Part shown: piece by piece, positions 40,561 through 49,166 of the stretch
How positions within the stretch are numbered: the stretch's first letter is position 1
Layout: each line of letters begins with the position of its first letter
From: Streptomyces rapamycinicus NRRL 5491
GTDB lineage: Bacteria > Actinomycetota > Actinomycetes > Streptomycetales > Streptomycetaceae
Assembly: GCF_024298965.1 (NCBI RefSeq)
Contig: NZ_CP085193.1
Coordinates: 5,890,001-5,954,000, forward strand
Direction of reading: 5' to 3'
DNA: 64,000 bases
Notes under the pieces: model-generated
Told to the model about the DNA's origin: nothing
Database searches by the model: none
The model's input: the letters and a program-made list of their open reading frames with translations, nothing else
Made by a program: the position numbers and the translations under genes

Positions 40561-41969
40561 CGGGCGGCCTCGGGGGGCTCGGTGGTCCGGACGGCCTCGC
40601 GGGACTCAGTCGTCCCGACGGCCTCGCGGGACTCAGTCGTCCCGACGGCCTCGGGGGACTCGTTGGTGTGGACCGCCTCGGCGGCCTCCGTGATCCGTAC
40701 GCGGTCGGCGCGGTGGTGGTCCACCTTCAGGACCGTGAGCTGCCAGCCATCGTCCGTCTCGAAGGTGTCCCCGGCCGCCGGGATGCGCCCCAGGGCGGTG
40801 GCCAGGAGACCCGCGACGGTTTCGTACGGGCCCTCGGGGCCGGTCAGGCCGATACCGGTGAGTTCGTCCAGCCGTACGCCGCCGTCCGCCTCCCAGGCGC
40901 CGGGGCCGAGGGGCATCAGGCCCGGGGTCTCGTCGGTGTCGTGTTCGTCGCGGACGTCGCCGACGATCTCCTCGACGATGTCCTCCAGGGTGGCGATGCC
41001 CGCGGTGCCCCCGTACTCGTCGATGACGACGGCCATGGTGTGCGCGCGGCGCAGCCGGTCCAGCAGCCGGTCCACCGGGAGGCTGTCGGGCACCAGGAGC
41101 GGGGGCGTGGCCAGGTCGGTGACGGGGGTGGTGGCACGGCGGGCGGCGTCCAGGGCGAGGACGTCGCGGATGTGCACGGTGCCGACCACCTCGTCCAGGG
41201 TGTCGCGGTAGACGGGGAAGCGGGACCGCCCGGTGGCCAGGGTGAGGTTGGCCGCGTCGGCGGCGGTGGCGTGGGCCTCCAGCGCCTGGACGTCCACGCG
41301 CGGGGTCATCACGTTCTCCGCGATCAGCTCGCCCAGGTGGAGCGTGCGGACGAACAGCTCGGCCGCGTCCTGCTCCAGCGCGCCCTCGGCGGCCGAGTGG
41401 CGGGCCAGCGCGACCAGCTCGTCCGGCGTACGGGCGGAGGCGAGCTCCTCGGCGGGCTCCAGGCCCATGCGGCGCACCAGGCGGTTGGCCGTGTTGTTGA
41501 GGTGGTGGATCAGCGGGGCGAAGGCGGCGGTGAAGGCGCGCTGCGGGGAGGCGACGGCCTTGGCCACGTGCAGGGGGCGGGAGATGGCCCAGTTCTTGGG
41601 CACCAGCTCCCCGGCGACCATCAGCACCACCGTGGAGACGGCCACGCCCAGCACCACGGCGGCCGTCGACGCCGCGCCCTCGGGCAGGCCGGTCGCGGTG
41701 AGCGGGGTTTCGAGGAGGGCGGCCAGCGAGGGCTCGGCGAGCATGCCGATCACCAGGGAGGTGACGGTGATGCCCAGCTGGGCCCCGGAGAGCTGGAACG
41801 TCAGCCGGCGCACCGCCGTGAGCGCGCTGTCGGCCCCGCGCTCACCGGCTTCGGCGGCGCGCTCCAGGGCGCCGCGTTCGACGGTGGTGAGGGAGAACTC
41901 GGCGGCCACGAAGAGGGCACAGGCAAGGGTGAGGGCCAGCGCGAGGAGAAGCAGCAGGATCTCGGTCAC
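40557..41969 (-). CDS. CNNM/CorC-type membrane protein (DUF21 + CBS + CorC_HlyC)
   Basis: 470 residues. DUF21 membrane domain (FQLSGAQLGITVTSLVIGML, VVLMVAGELVPKNWAI), CBS pair (VMTPRVDVQALEAHATAADA, VVGTVHIRDVLALD, MAVVIDEYGGTAGIATLEDI), and a C-terminal CorC_HlyC domain (LDELTGIGLTGPEGPYETVA, LTVLKVDHHRADRVRI). The tail has 27-bp tandem repeats encoding EAVGTTESR. A likely metal-ion or envelope-stress protein, first gene of the two-gene operon. GTG start. Confidence 0.9.
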   Translation of the reverse strand: MTEILLLLLALALTLACALFVAAEFSLTTVERGALERAAEAGERGADSALTAVRRLTFQLSGAQLGITVTSLVIGMLAEPSLAALLETPLTATGLPEGAASTAAVVLGVAVSTVVLMVAGELVPKNWAISRPLHVAKAVASPQRAFTAAFAPLIHHLNNTANRLVRRMGLEPAEELASARTPDELVALARHSAAEGALEQDAAELFVRTLHLGELIAENVMTPRVDVQALEAHATAADAANLTLATGRSRFPVYRDTLDEVVGTVHIRDVLALDAARRATTPVTDLATPPLLVPDSLPVDRLLDRLRRAHTMAVVIDEYGGTAGIATLEDIVEEIVGDVRDEHDTDETPGLMPLGPGAWEADGGVRLDELTGIGLTGPEGPYETVAGLLATALGRIPAAGDTFETDDGWQLTVLKVDHHRADRVRITEAAEAVHTNESPEAVGTTESREAVGTTESREAVRTTEPPEAAR

Positions 41970-42282
41970 CGTGCCACTCCCGTCTGCCCGATAAGGGGTG
42001 CTCTGGTGCCGGGCGGGCGGGGTGTGGCACGGGTGGTACTGGGAGGTTCGCCCATTGCGGGTCCGGTGCTCCTTACGTCGCTGGGAGAGTGCTGGGAGGG
42101 CGCTAGTAGGTCAAGTGTCCCCACACCCATAGTAAAGGTACGGTAAAGGGGCGCGCCCGTCGAGCCACCGCTACGACCCGCGCCGAAATCGGCTCCGCGT
42201 AACCTGCGGCTTTTCCGCGTTGGCTCGATTGGCCCCGGGGTTGCCTGTCGTCGGCACAGGTTTATCGGCAATACTTCCGGCC
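41970..42282. other. Intergenic divergent promoter region
   Basis: About 310 bp between the CNNM operon and the acidic-protein gene. No protein motif is seen. CATAGTAAAGGTACGGTAAAG near 42130 has a short direct repeat (GTAAAGG/GTAAAGGGG) but no clear promoter was assigned. Confidence 0.4.
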
Positions 42283-42993
42283 GTGGAGCAGAGCACTGGA
42301 CCGATCATCCCGCCCATGCACACCGCCGGGACGGATCCGGGGTACATCCCCGGCCTGACGTCCCCGCGCCCTGCCGATGAGGAGGAGAACACCCCGGAGG
42401 ACAAGGCAGCGGCGGAGCAGCCGCCGGAGGAAGTCACCGCCGAGGACGAGCCGGAGCTCGACGAGGAAGAAGGCGTCGAGGTCGAGGCGGAGTCCGACGG
42501 CGAAACCGACGCGTCGAAGGACGTCGTCGCGTCCGACGGGGAAGCGGACGACGACGAGGAGGCCGAGGACGCGGACGCGGACGGCGGGGCCGTCTTCGAG
42601 GTGTCCGACCGGCGCGGTGCGATACGGGCCGGGCGCCGAGGGGTCACATTCGAACTCGACGGCGAGAAGGCCGAGTTCGGGTGGGACGAGATCGGCGCGG
42701 TGGAGGTCGACGCCCCGCGGTTCGGCAAGCGCTTCGGGATCACCGTCTATACGACCAACCGGCGCTGGTACACCGCCGATGTCGAGGCACCGGCCCGCAA
42801 ACTCCTCAAGGAATGGACGGCGGAGCTGGACGCGGTGCTCGACGCGTATTTCGAGGACTCGGAGGACGGCGAGGCCGAAGCCGAAGCCGCGGCTGAAGCC
42901 GAGGGCAAGAAGGCCGACGCGGACACCGGCACCGGCACCGGCTCCAAGGCCGACGAAGCCACGGACACCGACGCCAAGGACACCACCTCGTAG
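42283..42993 (+). CDS. Acidic conserved hypothetical protein
   Basis: 236 residues. Very acidic, Glu/Asp/Ala-rich N-terminus (about 25-105), a compact central domain (VFEVSDRRGAIRAGRRGVTF, FGWDEIGAVEVDAPRFGKRF, YTTNRRWYTADVEAPARKLL), and a second low-complexity Glu/Ala/Thr tail. The core looks like a small beta-rich PH-like domain, but I do not recognise the family. GTG start (VEQSTGPIIPPMHTAGTD) without a clear ribosome site; an ATG 11 codons later is possible. Confidence 0.65.
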   Translation: MEQSTGPIIPPMHTAGTDPGYIPGLTSPRPADEEENTPEDKAAAEQPPEEVTAEDEPELDEEEGVEVEAESDGETDASKDVVASDGEADDDEEAEDADADGGAVFEVSDRRGAIRAGRRGVTFELDGEKAEFGWDEIGAVEVDAPRFGKRFGITVYTTNRRWYTADVEAPARKLLKEWTAELDAVLDAYFEDSEDGEAEAEAAAEAEGKKADADTGTGTGSKADEATDTDAKDTTS

Positions 42994-43107
42994 CGGCCGT
43001 CCACGCGGGTGGCGGTTCGCCCGATCCCCGCTGCGCACAACCGTATCCGGCGCCGGGAAAACGGTCTAACGTCGGATTTCAGCAGCGGAACAACGGGGGG
43101 CTGCCGC

Positions 43108-43359
43108 ATGACACCGGATGATCCTGTGATCGGTCGCATCGGGGTGCTGCTTCTCGGCACCCGTGGTGCCAGTGGTCCCGGCGAGGTCCTGGTGCGCGTC
43201 AGGGGCGGCTCGGAGACGTTCCTCGCCTGGTCCTCCGACCCGCTGCCGCAAGGCGCGTCCGTCCTCGTGATCGACTCCCGCGGCTCCCGCCAGGTCGACG
43301 TCATCGAGTGGACCGATCCATTGAACGCGTCGTCCGGCCGGGCCGGCGGCGCCGGTTGA
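43108..43359 (+). CDS. Small NfeD-like (OB-fold) protein
   Basis: 83 residues. IGRIGVLLLGTRGASGPGEV, SETFLAWSSDPLPQGASVLV and VDVIEWTDPL fit the C-terminal OB-fold of NfeD, without a membrane part. It ends 11 bp before a flotillin gene, the usual partner of NfeD proteins in bacteria, so an operon making a membrane-microdomain complex is likely. Confidence 0.75.
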   Translation: MTPDDPVIGRIGVLLLGTRGASGPGEVLVRVRGGSETFLAWSSDPLPQGASVLVIDSRGSRQVDVIEWTDPLNASSGRAGGAG

Positions 43360-43370
43360 GGAGACGAAGG

Positions 43371-44513
43371 ATGTTCGGTTACCGCGTACCCGCACCCGAC
43401 CAGGCGATGTTGATCTCGGGTGGCAGGCGTGGACAAGGGGGTGCGCCGTTTCGCGTGGTGACCGGGCACGGCAAGTTCGTGCTTCCGGTCATCCGCAAGG
43501 TCCGCTTCCTGACGCTGGCGATGTGTGAGGCCGAGGTCGCGGAGAAGTGCGTCAGCCGGCAAGGCATAACGCTGACGGTGCGCGCGGTGATCGCGTTCAA
43601 GGTGGGCAATGACACCGAGTCCATCGTCAACGCGGGCCAGCGATTCCTCTCCGACCAGGAGCAGATGGCGGTGCTGACCGGGCGGATCTTCGCGGGTCAT
43701 CTGCGGGCCATCATCGGCTCGATGACGGTCGAGGAGCTCATCACCGAGCGGCAGAAGCTGGCCACCGAGGTGCTGGACACCTCCAAGGCGGAGATGGCGA
43801 AGATCGGTCTGATCGTGGACTCGTTGCAGATCCAGTCGATCGACGACGGCGACACCGGCTATATCGACGCGATGTCCGCCCCGCACAAGGCCGCCATCCA
43901 GCGGCAGGCCCAGATCGCCCAGGCGCAGGCCAGCCAGGCGTCGGCCGAGGCGGAGCAGGAGGCGGCGCGCAACCAGGCCGAGTACGCGCGGCAGACGGCG
44001 GTGGTACAGGCCCAGTACAACGCCGAGGTGGACCGCGCCCAGGCGCAGGCCGCCCAGGCCGGACCGCTGGCGGAGGCGCACGCCCAGCAGGAAGTGCTCT
44101 CCGCGCGCACCGAGTTGGCCCAGCGGGCGGCCGATCTGCGGCAGCAGCAGCTGGTGGCCGAGATCGTGAAACCCGCGGAGGCGGAGGCCGAGCGGATCCG
44201 GGTGGTGGCGCTGGCCGAGGCGGAGCGGATGAAGATCCAGGCCGAGGCGGCGGCCTCACACGGCCGGGTCGCGCTCGACCGCATGCTGATCGACCAACTG
44301 CCGCAGATCGTCAAGGAGGCCGCCTCCGGGCTCTCCGGCGCGAACGTCAACGTCCTCAACGGGGCGGACGGGCTGGGCGAGATCGCGGCGGGCCTGGTCG
44401 GGCAGGGGCTGACCATCCTGGACGCGGTACGGCGCAACATGGGCGCCCCGGGCACGGAGGACGAGCCGAAGCGGCGGAGCGGGACGGACGACGGGGCGGT
44501 CGAGGTTCGTTAG
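43371..44513 (+). CDS. Flotillin-like SPFH-domain protein
   Basis: 380 residues. SPFH domain in the first 190 (MFGYRVPAPDQAMLISGGRR, FVLPVIRKVRFLTLAMCEAE, GITLTVRAVIAFKVGNDTES), then a long Ala/Gln/Glu-rich coiled coil (QRQAQIAQAQASQASAEAEQ) and a C-terminal tail. Flotillins organise membrane microdomains. GAGG before the ATG; the gene follows the NfeD-like gene directly. Confidence 0.9.
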   Translation: MFGYRVPAPDQAMLISGGRRGQGGAPFRVVTGHGKFVLPVIRKVRFLTLAMCEAEVAEKCVSRQGITLTVRAVIAFKVGNDTESIVNAGQRFLSDQEQMAVLTGRIFAGHLRAIIGSMTVEELITERQKLATEVLDTSKAEMAKIGLIVDSLQIQSIDDGDTGYIDAMSAPHKAAIQRQAQIAQAQASQASAEAEQEAARNQAEYARQTAVVQAQYNAEVDRAQAQAAQAGPLAEAHAQQEVLSARTELAQRAADLRQQQLVAEIVKPAEAEAERIRVVALAEAERMKIQAEAAASHGRVALDRMLIDQLPQIVKEAASGLSGANVNVLNGADGLGEIAAGLVGQGLTILDAVRRNMGAPGTEDEPKRRSGTDDGAVEVR

Positions 44514-44866
44514 GGGAGCGTCGTGTCCGGCGGATCTTGACGCCTGCGGCGGGCCGCGTTCCCCTCCCCGCCCCTTCCCACGCAGCGTCGATTCGCGGCT
44601 CCGCGGCGTCGGGGCTCCGCCGCGTGGCGGGGCTCTCCGCCCCAGACTCCGGGGTCCAGGGGCGGGAGCCCCTGGTAACGGGAAGGGGCGGGTAGGGGAA
44701 AGCCTCGTCGTGCGACTCCGGCACGTGGTGGGGCTCCGCCCCCTGACCCAGGACACGGGTCCAGGGGCGAAGCCCCTGCCACGCGCCGGACACCCCGTAG
44801 GCGCCCCGGGCCCGTCCGGGCGTTGCTACCGTGAGAAACCCCAGTCAGCCGAGAGGGCCGAGGAAC
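44514..44866. repeat. GC-rich inverted-repeat block typical of streptomycete intergenic regions
   Basis: Several imperfect hairpin units of the GGGGCTCCGCCCC and CCAGGGGC...GCCCCTGG kind repeat between 44600 and 44790. They are a familiar class of Streptomyces intergenic sequence, and may end transcription of the flotillin gene. No gene is seen. Confidence 0.6.
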
Positions 44867-45298
44867 GTGACCAGTGACCGCCCGCACCGCGTCAGCGTCG
44901 CCGGAGTCATCGTGGACGAGCGCGGCCGGGCGCTGCTGATCAAGCGACGCGACGGCAGCACCTGGGAACCGCCGGGCGGCGCGCTCGACCCCGACGCCAC
45001 CATCCCGGACGCCCTGCAGCGCGAGATCCTCGAGGAGACGGGCGTCAAGATCGCGCTCCCGGCCGCGCTCACCGGGGTCTACAAGGACATGACGGACCTC
45101 ACCGTCTCCCTCGTCTTCCGCTGCGAGGCCCTCGACGGCACCCCCGCCACCGGCCCCCGCACCCGCGCCTGGCGCTGGGCCACCCGCGCCGAGGTCCCCG
45201 ATCTCGCCGACGAGGCGTACGCCGTGCGCGTCCTGGACGCCCTCGACACCGCCACCCCACCGGCGGTCCGCGCCCACGACGGCGTCACGCTGGTCTGA
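44867..45298 (+). CDS. Nudix hydrolase (small)
   Basis: 143 residues. Nudix box GGALDPDATIPDALQREILE followed by ETG. The N-terminal strand RVSVAGVIVDERGRALLIKR and WEPPGG precede it. Probably an ADP-ribose or oxidised-nucleotide pyrophosphatase; substrate unknown. The GTG start has CGAGGAA just upstream. Confidence 0.87.
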   Translation: MTSDRPHRVSVAGVIVDERGRALLIKRRDGSTWEPPGGALDPDATIPDALQREILEETGVKIALPAALTGVYKDMTDLTVSLVFRCEALDGTPATGPRTRAWRWATRAEVPDLADEAYAVRVLDALDTATPPAVRAHDGVTLV

Positions 45299-45360
45299 CG
45301 TACGGCCCGCCCCGTCCGACGGTCGTCCGCCGGTCGTTTGACGGTCGTTTGACGTACGGC

Positions 45361-46260
45361 TCACGCCGCGAGCAGCCGCGTCAGCTCGTCCGCCACCGCC
45401 CGCGCCGCCGGGCTGGTCCAGCGGCGGCGGTGGCGGGTGAGCTGGACGGGCACCGGGGGGATGGCCGGGCCGTGGACCTCGGCGAGATAGCCCTCGGCGA
45501 GCTGCCGTTCCACCGTGGCGCGGGGGAGCAGCGTCAGACCGAGGCCCGCGGCGACACAGGCGCGGGCGGCCTCGATGCTGCCGAAGCGGGTGAGGCGCGG
45601 TGCCGGGCCGGGGAGGGCGAGGAGGGTGCGGACGAGGTGGTCGCTGTAGGAGCAGCCCTGTTCGTGGACGAAGAAGCTCTCCCCGGCCAGTTCGTCCCAG
45701 CCCGCCTCGCGCCCGGCCAGCGGGTGGCCGGGGGCGGCGACGTAGACGAGGGGTTCGCGGGCGATGGGGCGAGCCACCAGGTCGGCGTCGGTCACGTCCT
45801 GTTCGAGGAGCAGGACGAGGTCGAGCCGTCCCGTACGCAGCCCCTCGACGGCCGCCGCGCTGCCCGCGGGGTGTAGGTGGAGGTCGATACCGGGGTGGGT
45901 GCGGCGCAGGGAGGCGATCACGCGGGGGAGGTGCGAGGCGCACAGCGACTCGCCCGCGCCGAGGGCGACCGGGCCCTCCACCGCGCCGTCCGCGCCGCCG
46001 CCGCTTCCGGCCGCCGCCACCGCGCGCAGCCGGGCCTCGGCGTCCAGGACCTCCTCGGCCTCCGTCAGCAATCGGCGTCCGGCGCTGGTCGGCAGGGCGC
46101 CTGAGGGCAGCCGGTCGAAGAGGCGGGTGCCCAGCTCCCGTTCCAGGGTGCGTATCTGGACGGTGACGGTGGACTGGGCGAGATGGAGCTCGGTGGCGGT
46201 CGCGGTGAAGCTGCCGGTTCTCGCCAGCGCCGCGAACGTCTTCAGGAGTCGTGTGTCCAC
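45361..46260 (-). CDS. LysR-family transcriptional regulator
   Basis: 299 residues. Winged helix (MDTRLLKTFAALARTGSFTA, TATELHLAQSTVTVQIRTLE) and effector domain (GAGESLCASHLPRVIASLRR ... FGSIEAARACVAAGLGLTLL). GTG start, no strong ribosome site visible. It is divergent from the PhzF-family gene and probably controls it. Confidence 0.9.
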   Translation of the reverse strand: MDTRLLKTFAALARTGSFTATATELHLAQSTVTVQIRTLERELGTRLFDRLPSGALPTSAGRRLLTEAEEVLDAEARLRAVAAAGSGGGADGAVEGPVALGAGESLCASHLPRVIASLRRTHPGIDLHLHPAGSAAAVEGLRTGRLDLVLLLEQDVTDADLVARPIAREPLVYVAAPGHPLAGREAGWDELAGESFFVHEQGCSYSDHLVRTLLALPGPAPRLTRFGSIEAARACVAAGLGLTLLPRATVERQLAEGYLAEVHGPAIPPVPVQLTRHRRRWTSPAARAVADELTRLLAA

Positions 46261-46368
46261 GGAGGTCAGGATAGGTGGCCTCCGACCTGCTCTCATTGGG
46301 TTTCTCGATCGGCTCCAGCGAAAGGAATCGTTGGACGCGATACCGGGCGCGGTGGAACCGTGGACGGC

Positions 46369-47343
46369 ATGACCCCACGCACGGAACCCACCAAGTCCGC
46401 CACGTCTGTCGCTTCCACGACGCCCACCGCGCCCACCGCGCCCACCGCGTCCGCCCCGGATGTCGACGTTCTGCGCTACTCCGCCTTCACCACCCGCCCC
46501 GACGGCGGCAATCCCGCCGGTGTGGTCCTCGATGCCGCGGCCGTCGCGGACGACGACGCGGCCATGACCGCCATCGCCGCGCGGGTCGGCTACTCGGAGA
46601 CCGCGTTCATCACCGAGCGGGACGAGACCGCGCGCCGCTACCGGCTGCGGTACTTCAGCCCGCTCGCCGAGGTCGCGTTCTGCGGACACGCCACGATCGC
46701 CACGGCCGTGGCCCTCGCCGAGCGCGACGGTCCGGGTGAGCTGGTCTTCGACACGGCCTCGGGCGAGATCCGCGTCGAGACCACGGCCGACGGCGACGGC
46801 CCGCCCCGCGCCACGCTCACCAGCGTTCCCACGCGCTCGCGCCCCGCCGACCCGGGTACGGAGATCGAGCCGACGCTGGCGGCGCTGGGCTGGTCCGCGG
46901 ACGACCTGGACCCGGCCCTGCCCCCGCATGTCGCCTTCGCGGGCAACGACCACCTCGTCCTCGCCGCCGCCACCCGCGAACGGCTGGCGGACCTCGACTA
47001 CGACTTCGACGCGCTGGATGCGGTGATGCGGCGGCGCGGCTGGACGACGGTGCATCTGGTGTGGCGCGAGACGGCGGACGGCACTACCGGGAACGCGGCC
47101 TTCCACGCCCGCGATCCGTTCCCCGTCGGCGGGGTGGTCGAGGACCCGGCCACCGGCGCCGCGGCCGCCGCCTTCGGCGGATATCTGCGGGTACTCGGCC
47201 TGGTCGACGGCCCGGCCAGGATCCATATCCGCCAGGGCGAGGACATGGGCCGCCCCAGCGACCTCCTGCTCGACATCGCACCCGACGACCCCCGGGCGCG
47301 GGTCAGCGGCCAGGCCGTCCCGATCCCGGAAACCGAGCGATGA
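46369..47343 (+). CDS. PhzF-family isomerase/epimerase
   Basis: 324 residues. PhzF fold with YSAFTTRPDGGNPAGVVLDA, the catalytic-glutamate region VGYSETAFITERD, YFSPLAEVAFCGHATIATAV, and DPFPVGGVVEDPATGAAAAA. The first about 35 residues are a Thr/Ala/Pro repeat (TPTAPTAPTA) not usual in the family. The real substrate is unknown; PhzF itself isomerises a phenazine precursor but most relatives do not. A GTG three codons upstream is an alternative start. Confidence 0.88.
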   Translation: MTPRTEPTKSATSVASTTPTAPTAPTASAPDVDVLRYSAFTTRPDGGNPAGVVLDAAAVADDDAAMTAIAARVGYSETAFITERDETARRYRLRYFSPLAEVAFCGHATIATAVALAERDGPGELVFDTASGEIRVETTADGDGPPRATLTSVPTRSRPADPGTEIEPTLAALGWSADDLDPALPPHVAFAGNDHLVLAAATRERLADLDYDFDALDAVMRRRGWTTVHLVWRETADGTTGNAAFHARDPFPVGGVVEDPATGAAAAAFGGYLRVLGLVDGPARIHIRQGEDMGRPSDLLLDIAPDDPRARVSGQAVPIPETER

Positions 47344-47380
47344 ACGGTCCCGCGGACCGTGTGAGAAGGGGAACGGTGTG

Positions 47381-48394
47381 ATGAAGACGCGCTACTACCA
47401 CCTGCCGCACCTCACCGGCGTGGACGCCCTCCGGCTGGACGAGCGCGAGGTGCCCGCCCCCGGGCCGCGCGAGGTGCTGGTCCGGATGCGCGCCTGGTCG
47501 CTCAACTACCGGGACCTGATGATCGCGTCGAACACGTACGGACGAGCCCTGAAGCCCGATGTCGTACCGCTGTCGGACGGCGCGGGCGAGGTGGTGGACG
47601 CCGGTTCCGAGGTCACCCGGTGGCGGGAGGGCGACCGGGTCGCCGGGATCTTCATGCCCGGCTGGCTCTCCGGCCCGCCCGCCGCGCGGAAGACGGCGGG
47701 CGCACTGGGCGGCCCGGCGGACGGGGTACTCGCGGAGTACGTCCTCTTCGACCAGGAGGCCCTGGTCGCCGCCCCCGCGCATCTCGACTTCGCCGAGACC
47801 GCGACCCTGCCGTGCGCCGCGGTGACCGCATGGCACGCGGTGGCGGTCACCGGTGGGCTCGCCCCCGGCCAGACGGTGCTGACGCTGGGCAGCGGCGGAG
47901 TGTCCCTGTTCGCCCTGCAGTTCGCCGCGCTCGGCGGGGCGCGGGTGCTGGCCACCTCCAGCGACGACGCCAAACTGGAGCGGCTGCGCTCGCTCGGCGC
48001 CGCCGACGGCGTCAACTACGCGCGCACCCCCGACTGGGGCCGCGTGGTGGCCGAGGCGACCGACGGTGGTGTCGACCACGTCGTGGAGGTGGGCGGCGCG
48101 GGCACCCTGCCGCAGTCGCTGGAGGCCGTACGCGTCGGCGGGCGGATCAGCCTCATCGGCGTACTGTCCCGGGACGGCGGGGCCGACCCGTCCTCGGTGC
48201 TGCTCAAGGGGGTCACGCTGCAGGGGATGTTCGTGGGCAGCCGCGAGATGTTCGAGCAGATGAACCGCGCGATCGAGCACCACCGACTGCGCCCCGTCGT
48301 CGACCGCGCCTTTCCGTTCGCCGATGCGCCCGCCGCGTACCGGTACTTCGCGGGGCGGGGGCACTTCGGGAAGGTGGTCATCACGGACGGGTGA
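47381..48394 (+). CDS. Quinone-oxidoreductase-like NAD(P)-dependent alcohol dehydrogenase
   Basis: 337 residues of the MDR superfamily: GroES-like N-terminus (VLVRMRAWSLNYRDLMIASN, PLSDGAGEVVDAGSEV) and Rossmann domain (TVLTLGSGGVSLFALQFAAL, HVVEVGGAGTLPQSLEAV). The structural-zinc cysteines are absent, as in the zinc-less QOR branch. It follows the PhzF gene by 37 bp and could share its transcript. Confidence 0.88.
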   Translation: MKTRYYHLPHLTGVDALRLDEREVPAPGPREVLVRMRAWSLNYRDLMIASNTYGRALKPDVVPLSDGAGEVVDAGSEVTRWREGDRVAGIFMPGWLSGPPAARKTAGALGGPADGVLAEYVLFDQEALVAAPAHLDFAETATLPCAAVTAWHAVAVTGGLAPGQTVLTLGSGGVSLFALQFAALGGARVLATSSDDAKLERLRSLGAADGVNYARTPDWGRVVAEATDGGVDHVVEVGGAGTLPQSLEAVRVGGRISLIGVLSRDGGADPSSVLLKGVTLQGMFVGSREMFEQMNRAIEHHRLRPVVDRAFPFADAPAAYRYFAGRGHFGKVVITDG

Positions 48395-48415
48395 CGACGC
48401 TCTCGAAAGCTGGTG

Positions 48416-48952
48416 TCAACGCCCCGCCTCCGCCGCCCCCGCGGCGTCCGTCGCGGCCTGGACGAGGTTCCCCTCCAGGCGCTCCAGGGTGCGTAGGGCC
48501 GCGTCCCGCTCCTCACCGGAGAGGCCCGCCGTCGACATGTCCTCCAACTGGCTCCAGATCCGCTCGACCTCGCGGCGCAGGGCTTGGCTGGCCACCGTGG
48601 GTTCGATGATCGTCGCGCGCTTGTCGGTGGGCGAGGGGCTGCGGCGGACGAAACCCGCCTGTTCCAGGCGCCGGACGGTACGGGTCATGGTGGCGGCGTC
48701 GGAGTCCAGCAGCCGCACCAGGTCGGTCTGCCGCTGCGGGCCGAGCTCCCACAGATGCATCATGACCAGCTCCTGGCCCGGATGCAGGCCGATACGGCGC
48801 AGCAGCTGTCCGGCGAGCATGCGGTGCAGCCGGGCCAGGCGGAAGATCGCGTGACTGACCGGCCCGCCACCGGCCGCGGTCGGCACCGGGACAGTGGCCT
48901 CCTGCCCCGTCACCGCAGGCCCCTTCCCGGCCTCCGGCGTGGAGTGCGTCAT
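48416..48952 (-). CDS. MarR-family transcriptional regulator
   Basis: 178 residues. Winged helix with ELGPQRQTDLVRLLDSDAAT, MTRTVRRLEQAGFVRRSPSP and TDKRATIIEPT (the wing). ATG preceded by GAGGATGAG. It is divergent from an Old Yellow Enzyme gene whose upstream region has two 12-bp direct repeats, so control of that gene is likely. Confidence 0.9.
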   Translation of the reverse strand: MTHSTPEAGKGPAVTGQEATVPVPTAAGGGPVSHAIFRLARLHRMLAGQLLRRIGLHPGQELVMMHLWELGPQRQTDLVRLLDSDAATMTRTVRRLEQAGFVRRSPSPTDKRATIIEPTVASQALRREVERIWSQLEDMSTAGLSGEERDAALRTLERLEGNLVQAATDAAGAAEAGR

Positions 48953-49095
48953 CTCATCCTCGCTTTCCTGCTTGGGCAGGGTAAGCGTACCTCCTGAGCG
49001 GCACCCTCGCCGGGGTCCGCAGCCATCGATCCCCATATGGCCAGGTAGAAGCATGTAACCCACCTCACACTCAACGCCAGGAATGGCTCCACGGC

Positions 49096-49128
49096 ATTTA
49101 CTTGTTCGGCTAGGTGATTTACTTGTTC
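49096..49128 (+). promoter_or_regulatory. Two direct repeats upstream of the Old Yellow Enzyme gene
   Basis: ATTTACTTGTTC occurs at 49096-49107 and again at 49117-49128, starts 21 bp apart (two helical turns). They lie 38-70 bp before the ATG. They are probably the MarR binding sites or part of the promoter. Confidence 0.55.
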
Positions 49129-49166
49129 AGACAGGCATCACCCACCCCAAGGCCCAAGGAGGAGCC

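Noticed and set aside
40668..42146. Forward open frame of nearly 500 residues opposite the CNNM gene
   Set aside because: Val/Gly/Gln-rich antisense composition and no motif; the CNNM gene explains the region.
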